Below, piece by piece: positions 61,868 through 64,000 of a DNA stretch of 64,000 nucleotides. The notes below the pieces were generated by a model, which worked only from the letters and a program-made list of their open reading frames with translations, searched no databases and had not been told where the DNA came from. Positions within the stretch are counted from its first letter, which is position 1. Every line of letters begins with the position of its first letter. Origin of the DNA: Chionis minor (Eukaryota > Chordata > Aves > Charadriiformes > Chionididae); the NCBI GenBank assembly GCA_013398295.1, contig VZSF01007311.1:310001-374000 (forward strand), written 5' to 3'. The translations under genes and the position numbers were made by a program.

Positions 61868-64000
61868 ATCATTCCAAACAGTAGTGCTTGCCTACAAGTT
61901 ATACCCCTGCAAGCAAACAAAAGGCGGCTAAATGTCAGTAACCTCATATGTGAGGACCTGAAAGTAAGAACAGAATTGACCAGCATACACTGTAAGTAGT
62001 GCATCTGGAAAATAAAAAAAAGGCTGAAGGACAAACAGCTCAGAAAACTGATTTTTAAGCACTCCTGGAAAGTCCAAAGTTGAAAAAGTAAAAAGCTGAT
62101 AGCTAAGCTAGTAAGAAGGATTCAATACTTTGAATATATCACGAAAATGAAAAAATAAATTGACATGGGTGCATTTACAGTGCATGCAGTCATTACCACC
62201 CTAGAGGCACATACACATTCCCTAAGAGGATGCAGAGGCAGCTTGCCATGGCGTTAGTTGCCACTCAACAGCTGTGCCTTTCCTGACATAGATTAAGTGA
62301 TTTGTAACAGGAGAGACTTTGATTCACAAAAAGTCTGATTAATCTGAATTTTATAAAGCAGGGACTGTTGAAAACTCATTTGTGACAAAACATAGTTATC
62401 AATCTTCATTATGATGGTAGTGACAGGGTTAGAAAGAGATTGTACAGTCTAGAAGTATAACCAGACCCTATTGAAGAGTAGAGAAGTAGTGAAAAATATT
62501 TGTAAGGATATGACTATGGGACATGCAAGTTATGAAATGTGCACCATAAATTGTGTGCGTAGTTTTCAGGTGGGCCGTATTCAATAAACCCCAGTAAGCA
62601 CCTGGATGATAAAACTGAAAACATATTGTCCTGAGACCTTTGTCAGACAACAGATTGTGTTCAAACTTACATAACCTGCATAAATTGTTGCTTTGCACCT
62701 CTGAGGCGCAAAACGGCAAACAGGCAGCAGGCTGACTCACATGAGAGCATATATAACAAAAGCTTGCAAAGCAGCTGCTTTTGGACCAGAACTCTGAATC
62801 AAAATGTCTGCTTCATCAACAGTACACAGCCCTTCCACTGTATACCAATAATTTAGTGGTGTGTATTCTTAAGACCTTTTGGGAAGAGCAAAAAAATTAT
62901 TCTTAACCAGGTCATGTCTCATTTTCCTGTTGTTGGAAGCAAAGCAAAAACTGTATGCTTAAAATTTAGGAAATGACTAATGGGGTTACTGCAAATTTTT
63001 GGCATTAGTGATTTTCTTATGATTAATGACTTTACTGTTTCCTCACCTATAGTATCACAAATTAATATCACAAAAAACATTAAAAAAAAAAAATCCCTGT
63101 AGGAGAATTAACAAGAAAAATAAAGCAGTGTACTATTAACATGCCCAAACCTGTTTTGCATAGGCCATCTCAAATCTGGCCAGGATTATTAGCTGAAATG
63201 TAGTACTACACAAATGGGGAGCTATTGTGACTGCCCCCATACTTTTATGTAGCACTTTGAACAAATGAGTCCTCTGCACAGAGCAGGGATAGCTCATACA
63301 GGCAGCAGCACTCTGTAATTTACCCCCCTCGACATTAATGTGGATAGAGGAGAATTTACCTGAGTTCATTTCTGTTATTTTGTTGCCATCAAGAAATTAT
63401 CAGTCCATATTTGAGGCGTATGTGATAGTACTTACTATTATTTTGCTTATTTCTTCTGTCTAGCCTGAGCAGTGGCTTAGTTTTTTTCTTCATGTATACC
63501 AAAAGACATTATTTTCCTCCATTTCCTGTCTTTTTGAAGCGTTGCATTCTGCTGTTGGGAAAAAAACCCAACTTTTTGGCTATGTTGGGCCCTCTGCTTT
63601 CTTCCTTTAATCAGCTTGCTCCTGAAGTTTCATAATTCTTGCCAGTCAGAGTCTAGATGCTCTGAGCAGTGTCATTGGCACACAGCCATGTTCCAACTGC
63701 TTCACAAATAATTTCATTCATATTTTTGTCTTTCCTTCATTTTCTGCAATGCTTCCTATTCCACAGCTTCATTTTGTGGCCAACACTTCAAATAATGAGA
63801 AAGCAAACAAGGCCTGGTTGTTACAGCAATTAAACATAAAAATGACCGATTTGCTCATTCTCCCTTTGCAAATGCATTTCAGAGATTGCTTTAATCTCTC
63901 CACAGGCAAAGAAGGTACTTGCAGTTCTAGGTATTTCTATTTTCACCTTAAGGTGGGGGTTTTTTGTCCAAAGAAAATGTATTTAATGTTTTAGAACTGT
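61868..64000. other. Unrecognised noncoding sequence
   Basis: AT-rich sequence with no gene or transposon recognised up to the window end. 63080-63093 is a short poly(A) run. Confidence 0.6.

Noticed and set aside
1..64000. Bacterial-type systems (operons, CRISPR arrays, IS elements, defence islands)
   Set aside because: Avian repeats occur across the window, and no long contiguous coding frames or regularly spaced repeats are present.

Overview
The window looks like nuclear DNA from a bird, in a gene-poor or intronic stretch. The main evidence is eight recognisable copies of the CR1 LINE, including typical avian 3' ends with repeats of the 8-mer ATTCTATG. There is also an avian-type endogenous retrovirus LTR starting TGTCCTGGTTTGAG, plus a few very old amniote repeats (MIR-type SINEs and a MITE-like inverted repeat). 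The sequence is mostly AT-rich, and simple repeats are few and short. I recognise no exon of a known host gene, no rRNA, tRNA or CRISPR array, and nothing bacterial. The species cannot be read from the sequence.

Layout. 1-10 kb is mostly unrecognised sequence with a long imperfect hairpin (3.3 kb), a MIR-like SINE (5.2 kb) and a GC-rich block with diverged copies of a core motif and a GT/GTGTGC tract (7.9-8.4 kb). A young CR1 tail lies at 10.1 kb and a second MIR at 11.5 kb. 17.9-19.9 kb holds the 3' part of a decayed endogenous retrovirus: integrase remnant, polypurine tract and one LTR. This region contains an exact 489-bp direct repeat around a single N, almost certainly an unmerged contig overlap. 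22.8-26.1 kb carries a CR1, a long polypyrimidine tract, a MIR and a CR1 3' end. 30.7-33.9 kb is a cluster of four CR1 segments of different age and orientation. 35.2 kb has a MITE remnant. 40-43 kb has two G-quadruplex motifs and a CpG-rich patch. 51.4 kb has a perfect 12-bp-stem hairpin and 52.4 kb another CpG-rich patch. 56.2-57.3 kb has an unusual near-open reading frame (355 codons, one internal stop) that matches no family I know. A last CR1 with a deletion in its reverse transcriptase active-site region lies at 60.9-61.9 kb.

No set of genes works together here; the recognisable content is a record of retrotransposition. The most interesting unexplained object is the 56.2-57.3 kb frame, followed by the CR1 cluster and the very compact G4 motif at 41.4 kb. 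The 489-bp duplication is the most important technical caveat, because removing it shifts every downstream coordinate by 490.
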